A stretch of 64,000 bases of DNA from Lepturacanthus savala (GCA_030544235.1 CM060474.1:6001898-6065897); one strand, 5' to 3'. Numbered from the stretch's first letter, positions 1-12,254 are shown. Notes: generated from the letters alone by a model not told the origin. Numbers and translations: made by a program.

Positions 1-255
1 AAGTTACTGTAACTTCAGCAGACTTTGTCCAATCTGTAATAAATGTCTCCTGCTGCATAATTGACCCTGAACACACCTGCACAAATATATTGACTCAGTC
101 ACATCGCCACCTACTGGGAACAGGAAGTAATTGCAATGCAGCAATCATCAAATTGACATGACATTTACAGTGTGATCTACACATCATGTGACCAGCAGGT
201 GTTATCTACCTCCAGTGAGTGGACACAGTATATGGTTGGTTAATGCATTTGGGTC

Positions 256-612
256 AGTGACACATAATGTTTGTCAAGATGAGAAATAAAGAAAAAAACT
301 TTTTAAAATACAGTTTTAAGAAGCAATCATCAGATCTCTATAAATGTACATTTTTTGGTAATTTTGGTTTCTTGTTATTTAAAATTCCATTTGTATATTT
401 ATACATTTTTATACAAAAATGGTTTGGATTTTTTTTTCCATGAAAGGTCAAATGTTGTAACTGAAAAAGAATAACACATATATAATCCACCTACAACATA
501 AAACTAGTTGATAGCATGTGTTTTTAATCTTTTAACACCTTTTTTAAGAGAGTTAAACTATCTGGTACCAAGGGTTTAGGGTTATACCACATCACAGTTT
601 TGACTTTTGACA
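256..612 (+). repeat. unclassified dispersed repeat B, copy 1
   Basis: Shares TTTTTAAAATACAGTTTTAA, CCATTTGTATA, TTGATAGCATGTGTTTTTAA and AGAGTTAAACTATCTGGTAC with copies at 5906, 12255 and (reverse) 50790. Non-coding. Confidence 0.7.
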
Positions 613-1880
613 CCTCTCTGTTTTAGGGGAATGAAAACTTAAATATTCCCTAGAAAAGGAGGGTTTGTTGCTTTTATCAAGAAACTTTTCCACCTCAACC
701 AAACATAAACCCGTATTGGAATGTTTTCAATTCTTCCGGTTTTCTGCATTTCCAATGCTCCAATGTTCGAAATGAGAATAAAATGGGGTGAACGGTTGCT
801 CATCATGTTTTATCTCCTTAAACATCCTCCCTACTCCTCACTGTCTGGTCGGATGGTGAAACTGGACACACTTCACAGCCGAGTAGACATCCACTCGTGT
901 CTTGAACCCCATGAAGCCTCATTACAGCCAAGACAGAAGGATCTATTTAGACCGTCAATCAATACTCCGATCGATCAGTGTTTCCTTAGCTCAACTGCTG
1001 TCTGTGCTACTTACTATATTTATTTGCATTATTTATATATATATATATTTTTTTTATCTTCATTCCTCCTGAGCTGGTTTTGGTGTAGTGTGTGTATGTG
1101 TGTGTGTGTGTGTTATATAACAAGCTCTCTCCACGTATTGAAGTGACACTTAAATAGCTGCTTCAGCTTCACACTATCTCCTACTTTGTCTTTAAAAGTA
1201 CCAATTGGAGACATTTAATCACTGCACAGTCTGTCTGGGCGAGTTACACTCAGTTACACACACAGAGGGGGAGAGAGAGAGCTTCATTTCTCCTCTTGTC
1301 TCTAGGGGAAATAAAAATAAAAAAAAATCCTGCTTGTATTGAAGAGAATGGGGATAACCTGCAATAATAAATTAAAAAAACAATTCAGCAGCTCATTTCA
1401 ATTCTTCAATGTTTCTTTTTAGGATTATGTTGCATTAACCTGTTAAAAAACCTCAGCTCCAGCACTAAATAAAGTATTTTATCTGTAGTAAAACCCAATG
1501 TTACTGTTACAGCATCAATATATATCATCAATATCCACTATTTTCATTGAAAAGCAGCCATAAGTGGATAATTATCACCAAGTGGATAATTTCATTAGAA
1601 ATGTGACCTTCTCAGGTCAGTTTACACATTTATCTGAAGAACACATTAATCCAACCTCTATAGATTGAACAAATAATTATTTGTGTTATTTTTTAGAAGT
1701 TAAAAACTAAAATGGGTCCCATAGACCTGAAGACCTTATAAAGGTTAACTGGGTCCTTTATAATCTCCTTTTTAAACATCTTACAGAATATATTCTTCAT
1801 GTTCTGTAATGATCCTCAGTGTCATTTCAATGGTTTTATGGACAAATCATTGATTTTTGAACTCAATTGAATTGGATTCA
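613..1880. other. intronic, nothing recognised
   Basis: AT-rich, apart from a (TG)n run at about 1088-1122. A 141-codon frame at 721-1146 ends in the TG run and has no protein-like features. Confidence 0.5.
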
Positions 1881-2000
1881 CAATTCACACCTTGAAGGGT
1901 GACCTATGTGACCCTTTGTTATGGGATGAGGGGTGTGGTCTATAGCTCCACCCTCTGTGATCCAGAGATATAGCTCCTGGTTTCCATCATCAGGCTAGAA

Positions 2001-2038
2001 CTGAAGAAGCCTTTCGGATGAAAGGTGAAACGTCTTCA
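2001..2038 (+). other. nested hairpin in a dispersed repeat
   Basis: The outer stem TGAAGA (2002-2007) pairs with TCTTCA (2033-2038). The inner stem GCCTTTC (2009-2015) pairs with GAAAGGT (2020-2026) around loop GGAT. GAAAC follows the inner stem. The surrounding sequence from about 1880 to 2125 (for example GACCTGGATGAGTGAGAATC) resembles a repeat common in fish genomes, so this is probably a structured tail of a retroelement. The family is not identified. Confidence 0.5.
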
Positions 2039-2364
2039 AGCTCAAAGAAAAAGTCCAGTTGCTTACTATTTAAACTCCTTGACTACAATGACCTGGATGA
2101 GTGAGAATCTACACAGACATCAGTTTAGTCTTGTTTTGAGTTTTAAATAAGGTATTTCTATCTTGTAAAATACAATGTGATTATTTGTTTTTATTGTAAT
2201 ACTTCAAAGACACAGTCTTTATTGCTAAGGTTCATGTTGCTCATATGTTTGGATCACATTTTGAACTACAACATGTACAGTTGTATGTGAGAAATTTACG
2301 TTTCATTAAAAAAAAAAAAAAACGTCAAAAAAACCCTACTAATATTTGCTTGTATATGGAGCCG

Positions 2365-2500
2365 GAGCTAAAAGCCTGTTTCAGACAGAGGCTGGACTGA
2401 AGGCTGTATAAAAGGACCAGTATGAGATAAACAAGGATGTTTTAACTGTGAATCATGCAAAGACATTCTAGTAGAGCCCCAGAATACAAATCTAGATATA
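2365..2500 (+). repeat. unclassified dispersed repeat I, copy 1
   Basis: CCTGTTTCAGACAGAGGCTG, GGACCAGTATGAGATAAAC, AATCATGCAAAGACATTCTA and GTAGAGCCCCAGAATA are shared with 25858-25970 and, reversed, 55870-55975. Confidence 0.7.
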
Positions 2501-3229
2501 GAAATGCCGATGATGCAGCTTCTTTAAGTGTTGGGAAAATACCATGTGCAGCATCTTACTGGAAATAAATTCTATTTCAGCTTGTCCCAGTTTTTCAATG
2601 AAGATATATGATGTGTACAAGTACACTCAAAATATACTACAGTTGAAGTCACATCATTTTCCATTCCCCTGAGCCGCTAAGTGGGATTTAAGAGGAGATG
2701 TATTTTGTCCTTAGGTGAGTCACACAATCGTATTTAAAAAAAAAATAAATAAATAAAAAAAAACCTAACAAAACTGCTTGTGACATTTGAAATAAGAAAA
2801 CACATATCAGTTTTAAAAAAAGGCCAGGAAAACACACACAACGGTTTCCCCAAATGTCAGTGCTCCTTTAATAATATATTCAGTTATTGCAACTTTCCCA
2901 AACTGATGCAGTCAGCATTCCGAACTCAAATTGATGCATCAGCCCGTTAATATTTTCAGACACACTTACTGCAGCTCATAAGTGTAGATATTCCAGTGCT
3001 GAAGCTGCAGCTTTCAGTCGGTGGTTAGTTAACAAGCTGAGGCTGAGACACATTAACTCTCTCGCCCGCTCGCTCTCTTTCTCTCTCGATGAAATTGAGT
3101 GTAACCCGTCCAGACAGCGCAGTGATTAAATGTCTCTAATTGGTGCTTTTAAAGATACAGCGTGTGAGTCTATGTATGTGTTGTATAATGAGCTCTACTC
3201 TAAAGCTGAAGTGACACTAATAGCTACAC
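2501..3229. other. intronic, nothing recognised
   Basis: Contains a pyrimidine tract with CTCGC/CTCTCT at about 3058-3089 and no gene. Confidence 0.5.
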
Positions 3230-3260
3230 GCACGCACACACACACACACACACACACACA
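3230..3260. repeat. (CA)n microsatellite
   Basis: CGCACG followed by about 12 CA units. Confidence 0.95.
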
Positions 3261-3519
3261 GAACATAAAGATCATGCAAGTGGTGAGTTTATTTGGTTTG
3301 TGTGTTGAATACAGTAGCTGCTGTGTGTGAAGTGGAGAAAACCATACGTGACATCACCTGTTGTGTTGGTGGTCGTTTTGGAAATCTTTGCTCCGTTAAT
3401 AAGATTCAAAGACTCATAGTAACTTTTATTTCTGCCGTGTGGGCAGCTGTAATTGATAGTTCAACCACTACTCAAACTGGTTCAAACTGGTTCAAACGTA
3501 AACCAAAAAGATGACATCA

Positions 3520-3898
3520 CACCTCTCTACATCCATCTTTACATGGAGGGCGATAGTCCATTACTTTATCTTGATTTTTCTAAAAAGCTGTGAAAAGGGG
3601 GCTTTTATTTTGAAGGATATACAATTTATGAGGTCACATGACCAGGATATCCTGTTTGCTCATAAACATTTGACATGTGAACATCATGTCAAACCTTCGG
3701 GTTGTGAGACAATGTTTGTTTGGGAAAATTTTCACTAAATAAAGAATTGAACTCATTATCTGGGTTAAGTAAACAATAATTATTGATTTATTACTTTTAA
3801 TTCCATTTTTTAAAAGTTCTTTTTAATATGCTAAATAGATTTGTTAACATATGGCCACAGTGTGCAAATATGGAAAAGTGTACTTAGCATAAAACAAT

Positions 3899-3938
<40 letters not shown>

Positions 3939-4110
3939 ATATATATATATATATATAAGGATTGTTTCATGCTAAGTATATACACTTTTCCATATTTGCA
4001 CACTGTGGCCATATGTTAACACATCTATTTTGTATATATTAATTATTTAAGCTAGTTTATCCATTCCAACAATTTTACCATGTCTAAGTAATTTTTCATG
4101 CAATAGAGGC
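3520..4110 (-). mobile_element. piggyBac-type MITE copy with internal palindrome
   Basis: Homologous to the copies at 21174 and 40083. The left part contains the family's AAAAAGCTGTG, GGGGGCTTTTATTTTGAAGGA and CATGACCAGGATATCCTGTT blocks. The right end reads TGCAATAGAGG, close to the TIR complement, with its TTAA eroded. The left terminus is uncertain by tens of bases. The central part is replaced by a large inverted duplication around a (TA)n core, listed separately. Confidence 0.65.
3832..4032. repeat. long imperfect inverted repeat around (TA)n
   Basis: The left arm (about 3832-3910) reads TAGATTTGTTAACATATGGC and on through CAGTGTGCAAATATGGAAAA. The right arm (about 3950-4032) is its reverse complement with a 4-base insertion and two or three mismatches. 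The centre is (TA)n interrupted by AAGGAT. The arms are about 78 bp. Confidence 0.85.
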
Positions 4111-4130
4111 GTAATGAACAAGTTTTAATA

Positions 4131-4613
4131 GGGTGATATCAGGTAAAATGGTTCATTTAAGGTTTGGCTACAAATGACTACAAATGGTTCATTTAAGGTT
4201 TGGGGGTCCCAGTCACTCTGGAAATTAGAGCCAATGATACAAAGCATTTAAACTGTTGACATAACTGTAGTTGACTAGTAACGGGTGATTTGATTAATTT
4301 ATGGTTTCTATGGTGATTTGATTAGTTTATGCTTTCTATGGTGGTGAGACAATTCTTCAAATCTAGACTGAACCAGAAATGTTCATGGTAGTAGCCTGGT
4401 ATGATAAATCTAACTAAACCCATTTTACCTGAAACCACTCATGCAAAAGAAACAAAGTGGCACAGCAGATATTTCAAGATTTATAGGGCCTAAATAATTA
4501 TATATTTTATCACATTCCAACAAAAATTATTTAGAGAAGGCATATTTGGTATATTTGGTATTATTGTCCCAAGCAATTTACCAAAAAGTGTCCCAATTTA
4601 CCTGATATCACCC
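4131..4613 (+). mobile_element. nonautonomous DNA element, GGGTGATATC family
   Basis: Terminal inverted repeats begin GGGTGATATCAGGTAAA and end with the complement, flanked by TA (4129-4130 and 4614-4615). Length 483 bp, an internally deleted version of the 0.9-kb copies. The superfamily is not clear to me; TA flanks fit Tc1/mariner-like or related elements. It has no transposase. Confidence 0.8.
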
Positions 4614-5057
4614 TATATACATACTTCCTTTAATCTGCACTCGTCCAGTGTCTTGCTATCCACCACATGTTGGAACCTGGTTGTGAGAGATTTGCAGTTC
4701 ATCCCAAAAGTGATGGATTGGGTTTCAGGTCAGTCAAGTTCTACTGCACCAAACTGGGAAAAACAATTTGATTTATAAATTATTCAATTTAATTCCCTTT
4801 AAAGAGGACATGTGTTTTTTGTGTGTTTTTCTGTACATATACTGTTATGATGTTGGATATCTGTGTTAAATGCAGTCTAAGTTGTCCTTGAGGTTAATAT
4901 GTGTAGAAATGCTGATTATGGCTTGTTGCACATTCCCATTAATGCCCATCCATTCTGTGGTTTTTGTTGCTAAGGTTGTTACTAAGGTGTTCATTTGTGA
5001 CTTTTCTCACATTATAGATTTGTTCAGGTAGCCCAATGTGTCAAACGTCTTCATATT

Positions 5058-5165
5058 CATTACTTAAGTACAAGTATAAATACTAGGGTTTAAAAATACT
5101 TCTATAGAAGTTGAAGTATCACCTCAAGCTTTTTACTCAAGTAAAAGTGGATTTCGTATCCAACC
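5058..5165 (+). repeat. dispersed repeat K (ACTCAAGTAAAAGT type), copy 1
   Basis: ACTTAAGTACAAGTATAAAT, ACTTCTATAGAAGTTGAAGT and TTTTTACTCAAGTAAAAGTG belong to a repeat very common in fish. A reverse relative is at 45840-45985. Confidence 0.6.
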
Positions 5166-5221
5166 ACAATCAAATTCAATCTATGGAATGATTTATCTGC
5201 ATAGCTTTTTGTTTTTTTTAG

Positions 5222-5318
5222 TAATTTATCATAAATATACATAGAAATGCATATGTGGTATTGTGTTATTGTCCCAAGAGATTTACCTAAATGGGTCCCA
5301 ATTTACCTGATATCACCC
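5222..5318 (+). mobile_element. GGGTGATATC-family element, right-end fragment
   Basis: Matches the right end of the element at 4131: TATTGTCCCAAGAGATTTAC and then ACCTGATATCACCC before TA. The left part is missing. Confidence 0.8.
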
Positions 5319-5905
5319 TATGTTGTACAGTTTCATTAGCACGTAAAATAAAATAATCAACATGTACCCAGTTTCTGCTGCATGATGGGAGCTCAGCAGC
5401 CTCTTGGGAAAACTACATTACTGCTGGCTGTTGTATTAATGGGCCAGTAGGGGGCAGTCTTCTCTATGGTCCTCATAAGTCAGGTTCCAGTGCAGTGACA
5501 GGGACACCGACGATTAAATCCAGGTCCTGACTCACCGTGGTCATTAAAAGATCCCGGGGCACTTATCACAGAGTAGGGAGGGGTTCCCCGGTGTCCTGGC
5601 TAAACTCCCAATCTAACTCTCTCCATCTGGCCACCTAATCTCCCCCCAGAGTAATTATCTCCATGATTCCACCTCTTTTTACCCTCCCTCTCCGCTTCAA
5701 GATGATGAGCGGTGAGCATTCTGGTGTAAAACGGCTGCAGTGCATCACCCAGGTGGTGGTGGAGGTGAGTCTCCAGATAAAATGCTGCACAGATGTAGTC
5801 CAATAATTCACTGAACCAGCAGTTTTATGTGACTTTGACATATAAAAGATTCTCACTTTTTAGTCAAATCCAGCCAGGTTCAAGCTCGATCTCTATGGGT
5901 CACAA

Positions 5906-6210
5906 ATAATGTTTGGCAATAATGTTTAAGAAGCATTCATCAGGTCTCACTAAATGTATATTGTGTGTTCATCTTGGTTTCATGTTATTTAAAAGTCCAT
6001 TTGTATAATTGATTTCTACAAAAATCACAATTCTCTGTGATTTTTTGACACAAGATGTGAAATGGTATAACCCAAAAAGAATACATTTTAAATATATATA
6101 TCAACGTAGAATAGAAAATATATTGATAGCATGTGTTTTTAATTTTTAAAAACCTTTTAAAGAGAGTTAAACTATCTGGTACCAAGTTTTTAGGGTTACA
6201 GTTTTGTCAT
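5906..6210 (+). repeat. unclassified dispersed repeat B, copy 2
   Basis: Same blocks as 256-612, including TTGATAGCATGTGTTTTTAA and ACTATCTGGTACCAAG. Noticeably diverged. Confidence 0.7.
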
Positions 6211-6918
6211 TGACCCATATATCTTTGACATTAAAATCCTTTTTGAATTTTAACACCGAGCCACTGCATGTACAACTGTGACTTATACAGTTTCGTTGCA
6301 GTTTTGAACCCACAAAACTATGGTGACAAAAATAATAATAATTTAAAGCTAATCCACAAACTATTTTTTTTTTTGTTTTAGCTGAAGAGCAGCAGCCAGA
6401 TCCCTAAATCCTGAAGCTGATGTTGTCTCTTCAGCTGCAGAGACCTTCTGCTCTCCTCCATGAAATGAGTTCACCTCGGTATCTTTCGGGATCTGAGATG
6501 CAGCGTCTCATCTGTGACTGTCGTCCTCCAGCCCTGATGGAAAATAATCCCTTTAAAACTCTCTCTGAGGTCCTCGACGGTTTCAGCTCTGCTTTTCACT
6601 TGGCGCCGGAAATAAATTCCTCACCTCTAAATGTTTCCCAAACTGTTCTGAAACAGAGGTTGTGTCCTAAAGAGACCCGGCATCCATTCATCCTGTCCTG
6701 TAAAACGCTGACCAACCTCCAAATTACCTTTCAGTGGTCCAGGTCATGGGAGGAAATTGTTGCTAAAAGATTTTGGCAGAAGATAGCAGCAATAACATCT
6801 TCATTCGTTTTCAGTCTTTGTGCTGCTTTGTTCCAACAGAACCTAAACAGTGGAGGGACTCTGAGAGCAGCTTGATGTCAGGTCAGGTTTTTAAAGTTGT
6901 CAACTACAGTAATACATA
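6211..6918. other. intronic; one unrecognised 151-codon frame
   Basis: A plus-strand open frame at 6420-6875 is less AT-rich than its surroundings and follows a T-rich tract ending in TTTTAG. The translation is not repetitive, but I recognise no domain. A chance frame or part of an unknown repeat is more likely than an exon, since it is antisense in a trhde intron. Confidence 0.3.
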
Positions 6919-7839
6919 GGATGACATCAGGTAAATTGGGCCACTTTTTGGTGAATCACTTGGGACAATAACACAACACCAAATATGCCTTTTCCATGTA
7001 TGTTTATGATTAATAATTACTGTTTCTAATCATTTTGTGTTGGAATTATGTCATAAAATTATATGTGATAGAATTATTTAGACCCTATTAATCTTAACAT
7101 GTCAGCTGTGCCTTTTGTTTTTGCACGAGCGGTTTCAAATTCCAAATTATTTCATCAGCAGTTTTAATGTTAAAACACAACTGCTTAGAACCACATCACT
7201 TTTAAAATGCATTAAACAAACTCATATTGCTGCTATTAAAACAAGAACAGATCAGTTATGTGTTGAACACACACGCTAACACACCTATGTATACAAGCTA
7301 AGCTAATGCGACACAAAGCTAGCAGCCAGTCATATGTAACAAGCTAAGTTACACAAACACAGTAAAAGTAGTGACTACTTTGAGTTGAACTAATTTCACA
7401 TGACAATCAACAAACTGTCCATGTTTTAGTTGAACCACATGTCATATACATGTGTGTTAGTGAGTGACACAGAGGGTTAGACCCATTTTAGATGAAACCA
7501 TGTGGCCCATTTTATCTTATAGTAAATTGGGCCACCAAGATAAACATCACTTTTCTAAAAATATGTTAATATATCAAACTAAGATCATTATTGTTATTTG
7601 TCATACCAGGCTACTTACCATGAACATTTCTGATTCAGTCTAGATTTGAAGTATTGTCTCACCATAATAGAAACCATAAACTAATCAAATCACCATAGAA
7701 ACCATAAACTAATTAAATCACCTGTTACTAATCAACCACAGTTATATAATCAGTTTAAATGCTTTGTATCATTGGCTCTAATTTCCAGAGAGATTGGGAC
7801 CCCCAAACCTAAAATGGCCCATTTTACCTAATGTCACTC
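6919..7839 (-). mobile_element. GGGTGATATC-family element, long copy
   Basis: Reverse orientation to the copy at 4131. It starts GGATGACATCAGGTAAATTGG after TA and ends CATTTTACCTAATGTCACTC. Length about 921 bp. The interior adds about 440 bp absent from the short copy, and no transposase-like frame is visible. Confidence 0.8.
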
Positions 7840-8746
7840 GATATATTTATTTTCCATCAAAATTATTTAATGTGTTCAAAACTGAAGATATGTTTGGGAA
7901 ATGGTCAGTTATAACAGAAAATGTACTGTTCAATTCCAGAGGACTATGAATAAACTGAAGAGACATCTGAGTTTTTCATAGGATTCTTACTAGTCTACGT
8001 TAATCTAACATTGTCCCTGTTCCACTGTGCATGTCGCCTACATAGCAGTTATTATCAGAGTACTGAATCGCTAAAATCACGTGTGTTTAGTTTAAAGATC
8101 CGTGCACTGCACCACTCAATGCTGAGTTCTCACTGAGATTCTGCTGTGGAATCAACACTCACTGAACTCAAACATAGCTGAACGCTTCATGATTCAGTTT
8201 TGAGCTCTGGAGACACACAGCGACACACTTCCTTAATTCATTAATGAATGAATCCCTGTGTGGGCTTTGACTCAGTCAGTTTATTAACAAATAACAAATA
8301 AGCCTATACATCATCTCTGAAGCTTTATCTTCATGTTGTATATCCTGTCATTTTATTAAAAGTCGTGTCACTTTAATGTCCTCTTACATAGTTCTGGTCA
8401 TGAATCGCATGGTAGGTTACTACTAAATTAATTGGCAATTATTATTCATTTTAAATAAAGACATATTCTGATCTTTGGTTTGTGGAAATGGGAAGCACCA
8501 CCACTTATGATATTTCTCTCCATTTATAAATTTTACCAGGAAGTGTTATCGTGAAACTGCCAGAGAAGAGTAATTATGAACCAGGGAGACTATTCAGAAG
8601 AGAAAGTAATGGCGTGTTGCCACTGGACGGAATTGGCACTGAGTAGTGAAATTGAGAGAGTGGTAACTTATTTCATGCAGTGCTAGCTAAGAAATGCTAA
8701 CAGGCTAAAAACATTAGCGGGGAACATGCTGTGGCCTTTATATCCC
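7840..8746. other. intronic, nothing recognised
   Basis: No gene, no clear repeat terminus and no long open frame seen. Confidence 0.5.
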
Positions 8747-9005
8747 TACTGATATTTTGCTGAACAAAAATAACGCCATGAACATTTTTAATTTGTCAGT
8801 TAAATGAATTCAAACTTGAGCAAAATGGAATAAAACTAATTGAAATCAGTATCTGGTGTGAGCAGCTTTGCCTTCTATACATTCTATACATTTTTATACA
8901 CTATTTTGCTCAGCAGGGCATAGTTACTGTAGATTTAGGCATTACAACTACTTATGTAATCCCAGACTGATTCCATAATGCTACTCTCAGGGCTCACTTG
9001 AAAGC

Positions 9006-9055
<50 letters not shown>

Positions 9056-9563
9056 GCATGGTGATGAAGATGTTCCTGTACTATGGTGTCAGGCGTATTT
9101 ATCACATACCAGGGATCATGGATCAGTTTGCATATATCAAAATATTTGAAGAGGTTATGTGGCCTGATGCCGAAGAGTTAAAATGTGAGTTTCAACAAGA
9201 CAACAACACCAAACACACTAACTAAATGAGCAAAATCCTGGTTCCAAACCAATAAAATGAATGGTATGGAGTGGCCAGCCCAATCCCTGGACGTTTATCC
9301 AATCCAGAACTTGTGGAGTGACATCAAAAAAAGTTTTTACAAAATAGTTTGGAGTTTGTAAAGTTAATGGCAGACACTATTTTTTAACACACCAATTACC
9401 CAATATCACAGCCTTAAAAACCTGTGAATGCTGGGTCTGGTTGGTTTTCTGAGAATCTACTGTACCTGCTGGTGAAATGTTTGTCATGTAGCAATAAATA
9501 AATATAATAAAACCTGGTTTAATCTAGACACATTGGACTGATGTTATTTTGAACACCACTGTA
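8747..9563 (+). mobile_element. Tc1-type transposon, decayed
   Basis: The right end reads AATAACATCAG in complement, down to GAACACCACTGTA, and a degenerate matching left end lies near 8747. The interior holds the C-terminal part of a Tc1-type transposase in pieces. Blocks HIPGIMDQF and FQQDNNTKHTN (9091-9222, with the second catalytic Asp) are followed by MEWPAQSLDVYPIQNLWSDI (about 9265-9325) in another frame. The third catalytic residue, Glu in NPIENLW of the family, is Gln here. The N-terminal half is missing and a (TA)n tract has expanded at 9008-9053. Confidence 0.8.
9008..9053. repeat. (TA)n microsatellite
   Basis: About 23 TA units inside the Tc1-type element, bracketed by GCAGA and TCTGC, so the tract can fold into one hairpin. 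Confidence 0.97.
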
Positions 9564-10493
9564 TATATATATACGTGTGTGAGACATATACTATTGTAGA
9601 CATCAATGTCTGTTATAGTTATGATTATTGTATGATTATTTATTATTTCACAGGTTTCATACATGTTTACAGGTTCCTGTTCATTTTCTTGTTAAAAAAA
9701 AACAAAAAAAAACTTGAATATTGGATAAAAGTTCCTTGTGTTATTGCTGCTCCTTTTGTTCTACTGAGAAACTTTGTGAAGTCACAGATTGTCATCCTCA
9801 CTTCCTCACTGTTTAATATTAATGCTGAATTAACGTCCTGAGTGACTGGATGATGCTTCAGCTCTCAGCTACAGAGGCAGCAGCAGGCAGACAGCTGACT
9901 GGCCTGCAGCTGTGTGTGTGTGTGTGTGTTTGTGAGTGTGTGTGTGCGTGTTAATATGTGCGTGACTGTATGTGTGTGTTTTAGTTCAGTCCATCTGTTG
10001 TTGTATGTCACCCTGAGGCGACGGCATGAGAGAAAGAGCGAGACAAAAAGGGGGGAAAAAAGAAAGGTGGAAAAAGAAAAGATGAAAAGATACATAAGTG
10101 GAAGACTATAGGTGTGTGTGTGTGTGTGTGTGTTAGACCTCAGGCGGTGCTGTCTGTGCGTCTCTGTGGATCCCAGATGGAGCCACAACTCACAACAGAA
10201 CACATTAGTCCACTTGGCATATTCACACACACGAACGTTCAGACACACTCAGATATTCAGGCTAATTCTCCTGACAGCGGGATCACCTGAGCCTCGTCTC
10301 GCTCCGCCGCAACACTCATCTGAACGTCTACGGAAGCCCGGAGAGGCCCCGTTATCTCTCCTCCGGTTATCATCATAAAGTAAAGAAAGAGAGAGGCCTG
10401 GAGTCGAGTTTCTGCAGAAAGAGGATTCGAGTACTCGAGTATTTCTTGGTTTTTGTTCGTGAGCGAGAGCAAAGATATAAGGGTTAAAATAAC
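9564..10493. other. intronic, CA/TG-rich with a GC-richer block
   Basis: Short TG runs at 9911-9950 and 10112-10132 create spurious frames on both strands. A less AT-rich block at about 10260-10380 shows no recognisable coding. Confidence 0.5.
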
Positions 10494-10540
10494 GTTTGGC
10501 AAGATGAGAAAGTCAAAAACTTTTTAAAATAGAGTTTTAA

Positions 10541-11386
10541 TACTCTATTGCAGTGTAGCCAAATGGCAACAATCACTTTGTCTTTATTTTTCGAAAAAGC
10601 TGGTGGTGAAAAGGGGGCTTTTATTTTGAAGGACATGCAATTTATGATCCTGTTTTCTCTTGGACATTTGACATGTGAGCATCACTGTCTCACAACTGAA
10701 GGTCGTCTTTTATTCAGAATTTTGTAAGGTTTTTACCAAATAAAGAAATGAACTCACTTTCTAGGGTAGGTAAACTTCATTATTTGTTTTTACTTTTAAT
10801 TCAACCTTTAAATTGTTATAATCTTTTTCTAATATTCAAAAAAAACAATATGCAAATATGATAAATTCCTAGTGTATACAACCTAATGGAGTCCCATTGA
10901 CTTACATAGCATGAAACTATCCTGGGACTACGGTTACTATTTTTTATTACATTTATTTTAAATATATCTATTATTTAGGTCATTTTAAGGATACTCCAGT
11001 AAGTTGTATGCATGAGAAATTTCCTATATGTAATATTAACATAACATAATAGGAAAAAAACATGTATAACATCAAAATTGAATTAAATTTAAAAATAAAT
11101 AAATCAATTTTACTACCCTAGATGGTGAGTTCAGTTTTTTTTTTTTTTTTTTGGGTGAAGATTTTCCACAATTCTGAATAAAAAACATTGGTTGTGAGAC
11201 AGTGATGCTCACATGTCAAATGTCCATGAGTAAACAGGATATCCTGGTCATGTGACCTCATAAATTGTATATCCTTCCAAAATAAAAGCCCCATTTTTAT
11301 GCCTAGCTATAAAAACATTGATTTCATCATAGCTTTATAGAAAAATGAAGATAGTTGTTGCCATATGACAACACCATGCAGTAGAT
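10541..11386. mobile_element. fold-back composite of the piggyBac-type MITE
   Basis: At 10537-10540 a TTAA is followed by TACTCTATTGCAG (a degenerate TIR) and the family in reverse orientation up to about 10970. From about 11010 the same family runs forward to ATGCAGTAGATGG near 11386. The two halves therefore form inverted arms of about 350-400 bp. The left flank (10494-10536) is the start of another repeat family seen at 256 and 5906, so the element inserted into an older repeat. Confidence 0.65.
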
Positions 11387-12254
11387 GGATATTTGAAACT
11401 CGACTTGGACTCATCTGCTGAATCTTGAGTCCAATGTGCACATGCTGCAACTAACTAATGCATTTTTGTAAATCACGAGCCACCCAAGTGTGACTTTTTA
11501 CATCTGGGATGTGTAGGGAATGAGGAATTATTTGTAGCCCCGGGCGTGTTTCATTTATAAACATTTACAGAAACCATACAGATCTTTTCCTGATTATGGT
11601 CGATTATCATCAGGACCCTCGAGAGGATTGAACAAAACCCTGAGAGGAGAAACTCCAGAGGATGATGTATGTTGAATAATCCAATTTATTATATATACTC
11701 CAGTGGAGGTTGATATGAAAAACTGTCTTAGAGAAAAGAAAAATGATGAATGTCACGCTTCGCCATCGGCCCTTCAAAATAAAATATTGAGAGCTATTTT
11801 TTTTTTAGATTTTGAAACTGACATTGACCAATCACTAGACCCAGATGAAGCTGTTTGAAAAGAGAGAGTTTATTTCCTGTCACATACACAGGAGATACAC
11901 ATGAACTTAAAAATGGCCCTGCTGCTGCTGCCAGGATCATGTTGGGTGGGAATTTTCTTTTTCAGTGAAGGTGAAGATGGTGAATGTTCAGAGCACAAGA
12001 CCAGTATTCCAGTGCCTTAGATCACAGATTCAGTAAATGTTAAAGGTTATAAACACAGTTTTGTCCAATCAACAGTCCAAAGACATTGAATTTACCATCA
12101 TAAAGGACAAATAAAAAATCCAAACCTCACATTTGAGAAGCTGAAACAAATTATTGATATATATTTTTTAATTATTCTAATTTTGAAATAGTTACCGATG
12201 AATTTCCTGTCAATCTATTTATCTATTAATTGTAGCAGGATTCCTCTATTTTTC
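11387..12254. other. intronic, nothing recognised
   Basis: No gene or repeat family identified. (CTG)n-like GCTGCTGCTGCC near 11921 is short. Confidence 0.5.

Noticed and set aside
721..1146. 141-codon plus-strand frame
   Set aside because: No recognisable domain; its C-terminus is encoded by AT and TG tracts; AT-rich intron.
9865..10248. 127-codon minus-strand frame with HTHTHT runs
   Set aside because: It is created by CA/TG microsatellites. Similar frames at 3130, 12914, 13297 and 48958 are rejected for the same reason.
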